Source of the DNA: an uncultured Lachnospiraceae bacterium
Lineage (GTDB): Bacteria; Bacillota_A; Clostridia; Lachnospirales; Lachnospiraceae
Direction: 5' to 3'
Assembly: GCA_900553635.1 (NCBI GenBank)
Contig: USDU01000099.1
Span: 1 to 8,433 of the forward strand
Length of the DNA stretch: 8,433 nt
Notes under the pieces: generated by a model
Told to the model about the DNA's origin: nothing
Database searches by the model: none
Seen by the model: the letters and a program-made list of their open reading frames with translations, nothing else
Shown here: positions 6,036 to 8,433 of the stretch, in pieces
Layout of the letters: the number at the start of each line of letters is the position of its first letter
Position numbering within the stretch: position 1 is the stretch's first letter
Position numbers and translations under genes: made by a program

Positions 6036-7769
6036 TTACTGCAGCCGTATCACCTGCTGGCCGGGAGCTGCGCCGAAGGCCTTCTGACAATACTGGTCAA
6101 TGGCCTCATTTTCCGGATCCAGGTTGATGAAATATTCGTACTCCAGATCGATGGCAATGTTGACGATATCCGCAAATTCATCCTCTGAGGAGACGCCCAC
6201 GTGAACGTCTACGGTGGGGGTGTAGAGCAGGTATTTGGTCAGATGGTAGACATATCCCATATCATCTTCCGGAATGCAGATCAGATAATCCTGATAATGT
6301 TCCACGTCATATTCGTCCATAAGACGCTCCATTTCCGCGCGGACAGGGTATTCGCCGGTCCGATGGAGAATGGATGTGGACATACCGAGCTTCCGGTACA
6401 CGAGAAACAGAAGCAGCGTGCCGATTACCGCCAGGGGCAGCTTCTGCTCATCCAGCTCCCGCAGAAGGTAAAAGAGCGCGTAGGCAAAGCAGAACATGAT
6501 AATCGTGCGGTAATAACGTCCGTATCCGGCCATGACGACGGCTTCGCCCTCCGGCATGGAGAACAGATACATACACAGATTACCAAGCTGGTAGAGGACG
6601 TAAACCACAGTCAGAAAGACAGCGCGTCCGAGCCAGGGGCGTACAGAAAGCTTATGCATAGCGCAGGCGGCCATAAAAACCGCAAGGACAAGAAGCAGAA
6701 GCAGAAGGCCGCGTCCGGCGATAATCTGCTGCCGGAAAGCTTCTGTAATCCGGGAGATGGAACCGTCTGCCATCTTCTGCTGCATGTTGGCGAGATAGGC
6801 GGAAAGAGACATACTGTGGGGAGATGACTCTGCGGCGGCGAAGACATAGGCCACATGCTTTTTCCATAGCAGCAGTGTGAGAAGCGGTGCAAAAAATACG
6901 GTGTACCAGGATTGGCGCGCGGGAGCGGAAGCAGTTTTCCCGTGACGGCATGCATACCAGATCAGCTTACCGGCCAGCAGCGCCCAGAAGAAAATGCCGG
7001 AATTCTTAATCAGAATCAGGGCGACGGCAGGCAGGACGGAAAGCCAGGCAGTCTGGTCTTCTGCTCCCAGCTCCTGCTCCAGAAGAAGAAGCGCGGCAGC
7101 TCCGGTAAGGGCCAGAAGCGCGTCCACAAGGAGTTCGGAAGGAACCGTATTGTAGCTCAGGAAAAACAGCGTACTTCCCAGCATCAGAAAAATACCCGTA
7201 AACTTTTGCTTTCGGATACAGGAGAATAAGGGCAGGATCATGCTGAGGGACAGCATCACCTGCGCGAACATCTGACAGCCTTCCGATACGCGGGAGATCA
7301 GACAGCAGACGTAATAAATAAAAGACGAGCTTCCCAGCGGATAGGCCTGAAACAGGATGAGCGGATCCTGAAAGGTTGGGAAACGATCCGTCAGAAGCAT
7401 CTGTTTTACGACCAGGGCCCAATGGGAAAAATTGTCATAGGAATTGAAAACCTGTCCTTTCAGCATCAGTAAAAAATAAAGACAGGACAGCGCGAAAAAC
7501 ACATAACCCGGGCAGAGAAAATCCCGGTACAGTCTGTGATCCCGAAGGGAAAGCACAGCCAGAAGAAGCCCTGCGCCGAATAAAAGCCAGACGGACAGAA
7601 AAAGCAGGTTCAGGATGCCTGCCGCAAACAGGACGCAAATCTGTCCGCAGAAGACGATGGCCGGAAGAAACTCGACCGGCAGCTTCGTTTTTTTATGCAG
7701 AACCGTCAGATAGCCAAAGGTGGAAAGGGCAAACAGCAGTACGCGCAGACCCAGCAGCAGAGTATTCAT
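6036..7769 (-). CDS. Large GT-C type integral membrane protein, putative surface glycosyltransferase
   Basis: This 577-residue protein has about 12-14 membrane helices spread over residues 4-460, then a soluble tail (461-577). In the first long loop FNSYDNFSHWALVVKQML (108-125) carries an acidic residue D112, placed as in GT-C catalytic loops. It is followed by an amphipathic stretch with FQDP and FQAYPLGSS (133-149). GYGRYYRT (415-422) near the last helices resembles the donor-phosphate-binding Arg region of that fold. The tail is acidic and Tyr-rich (for example DLEYEYFINLDPENE) and probably lies outside. Specific family and acceptor were not recognised. It begins 18 bases after a GT2-GtrA fusion gene on the same strand, with a strong SD. 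That context supports a role as the final transferase using the lipid-linked sugar made and flipped by that partner. A polymerase or transporter role for a cell-surface polysaccharide is the main alternative. Confidence 0.72.
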   Translation of the reverse strand: MNTLLLGLRVLLFALSTFGYLTVLHKKTKLPVEFLPAIVFCGQICVLFAAGILNLLFLSVWLLFGAGLLLAVLSLRDHRLYRDFLCPGYVFFALSCLYFLLMLKGQVFNSYDNFSHWALVVKQMLLTDRFPTFQDPLILFQAYPLGSSSFIYYVCCLISRVSEGCQMFAQVMLSLSMILPLFSCIRKQKFTGIFLMLGSTLFFLSYNTVPSELLVDALLALTGAAALLLLEQELGAEDQTAWLSVLPAVALILIKNSGIFFWALLAGKLIWYACRHGKTASAPARQSWYTVFFAPLLTLLLWKKHVAYVFAAAESSPHSMSLSAYLANMQQKMADGSISRITEAFRQQIIAGRGLLLLLLVLAVFMAACAMHKLSVRPWLGRAVFLTVVYVLYQLGNLCMYLFSMPEGEAVVMAGYGRYYRTIIMFCFAYALFYLLRELDEQKLPLAVIGTLLLFLVYRKLGMSTSILHRTGEYPVRAEMERLMDEYDVEHYQDYLICIPEDDMGYVYHLTKYLLYTPTVDVHVGVSSEDEFADIVNIAIDLEYEYFINLDPENEAIDQYCQKAFGAAPGQQVIRLQ

Positions 7770-7775
7770 AACAAG

Positions 7776-7782
7776 CTCCTCC
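7776..7782 (-). promoter_or_regulatory. Strong ribosome binding site GGAGGAG for the GT-C gene at 7769
   Basis: On the - strand GGAGGAG stands 6 bases before the ATG at 7769-7767. It lies in the 18-base gap after the stop of the upstream GT2-GtrA gene, fixing the start and indicating independent, efficient initiation within an operon. Confidence 0.75.
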
Positions 7783-7787
7783 AGAAA

Positions 7788-8433
7788 TTAAATAGTTTTG
7801 AAAATATAGCGGCGCTGTATCTGGTAATTGAGCAGGTACAGAACCGTGTCCACCACAATTTTAATCAGAGTGGGCGGAACCGGCAGGAAGGAAAAGAGGC
7901 TTACCAGACCGGCTGAGCAGAGCATAACGACCACGCAGAGGGCGTAATACTTCGGAAGCGTGGAGCCTGTGCTGCCTTTATCGGAAAAAACCAGCTTTTT
8001 ATTGCAGGAATAATTGACCAGCGAGGAAATAATCCGCGCGATGACCGTGGCTTCCAGAATCCGGTATGCGCCTGCCGGGAGAAGCAGCTCCGCAGCCGTA
8101 AAGCAGACCAGATCCACCAGAGAGGAAAATAACGAGGATACGGCGTATTTCAAAAAGGTGCCAAACAGAATTCGGTATATTTTGATGGAATCTACCAGCG
8201 GATTAAAATGGGATTCGGAATTATTGTCCAGATAAACGGTGCTAATCTCCAGGGTGTGTACCGGGGTTTTGGAGAGGGCCGCGTCAGTCAGCATATTCAT
8301 CTCATATTCGAAACGCTCGCCGGAGAGCTGGCACATATGGGAAAGCAGATCCCAGGAAATTCCCCGGAGACCGGTCTGGGTATCGGTCACGGATACGCCG
8401 TACAAAAGCCGGAACAGGGAGCAGGTCAGAAGA
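7788..8433 (-). CDS. GT2 (DPM1-like) glycosyltransferase-GtrA flippase fusion, C-terminal part
   Basis: The frame is open to the right edge and gives 214 residues to the TAA at 7790-7788. The TTG at 8405 is internal, because family-like sequence continues upstream of it (residues 1-10, ending FRLL). Residues 1-88 match the end of a polyprenyl-phosphate sugar synthase of GT2 type: VTDTQTGLRGI (15-25), GERFEYEMNML (38-48) and the loop VYLDNNSESHFNPLVDSIKIY (positions 66-86). From about residue 92 a GtrA-like domain begins (FLKYAVSSLFSSLVDL), with four membrane helices near 94-115, 125-141, 163-182 and 188-204. It includes the signature region ARIISSLVNYSCNKKLVF (132-149). The first part would load a sugar on undecaprenyl phosphate inside; the second would carry it across the membrane. 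The catalytic N-terminal half and the sugar specificity lie outside the window. It is the upstream partner of the GT-C gene at 7769. Confidence 0.88.
   Translation of the reverse strand, partial: LLTCSLFRLLYGVSVTDTQTGLRGISWDLLSHMCQLSGERFEYEMNMLTDAALSKTPVHTLEISTVYLDNNSESHFNPLVDSIKIYRILFGTFLKYAVSSLFSSLVDLVCFTAAELLLPAGAYRILEATVIARIISSLVNYSCNKKLVFSDKGSTGSTLPKYYALCVVVMLCSAGLVSLFSFLPVPPTLIKIVVDTVLYLLNYQIQRRYIFKTI

Noticed and set aside
6201..6827. + strand open frame (208 codons) inside the second GT-C gene
   Set aside because: It is rich in His, Gln and Lys in a pattern typical of antisense reading of membrane genes, with no SD or domain, while the - strand frame is continuous over 577 residues.
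8403..8405. TTG at 8405 as the true start of the GtrA protein
   Set aside because: In-frame sequence continues upstream to the window edge (LLTCSLFRLL) and matches the GT2 segment preceding DTQTG, so the gene is simply cut by the window.

Overview
The window looks like chromosome of a mid-GC Firmicute, most likely a Lachnospiraceae-type gut Clostridium relative. The reasons are strong AGGAGG-type Shine-Dalgarno (SD) sites, tight operon spacing, roughly half G+C, a sigma-A style promoter, and family members (a DUF6506-like protein, a GHKAL-type carbamate kinase, a GT2-GtrA fusion) that I associate with that group. The taxonomic call is inference. No RNA gene, insertion sequence, CRISPR array or phage gene was seen, and no gene-free stretch exceeds 100 bases.

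Left block (1-3449, + strand). It opens with the C-terminal third of a medium-chain (zinc-type) alcohol/polyol dehydrogenase. A 95-base gap follows, holding an extended -10 promoter inside a long inverted repeat whose right arm covers the SD of the next gene. Then come a membrane histidine kinase, a response regulator fused to an MpsC/DUF2294-like output domain instead of a DNA-binding domain, a class II fructose/tagatose-bisphosphate-type aldolase, and a small DUF6506-like protein. Spacings of 3, 16 and 39 bases suggest one transcript. The dehydrogenase and aldolase suggest carbohydrate or polyol catabolism, with the two-component pair embedded in it.

Middle block (3450-5968, + strand). A good promoter (TTGCTT, 17 bases, TATAAT) precedes a carbamate kinase-family gene whose two N-terminal glycine loops differ from the textbook enzyme. 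Three bases downstream begins a multi-spanning GT-C type glycosyltransferase. A bidirectional intrinsic terminator closes this block.

Right block (6036-8433, - strand, convergent). A partial GT2 glycosyltransferase-GtrA flippase fusion runs in from the right edge and is followed 18 bases later by a second, larger GT-C type membrane protein. Together they have the parts of a three-component surface glycosylation system: lipid-linked sugar synthesis, flipping, and transfer on the outer face. The + strand GT-C enzyme could share the lipid-sugar donor.

The most unusual items are the receiver-MpsC/DUF2294 fusion with its cognate kinase, the SD-sequestering inverted repeat with a promoter in its loop, and the altered carbamate kinase loops.
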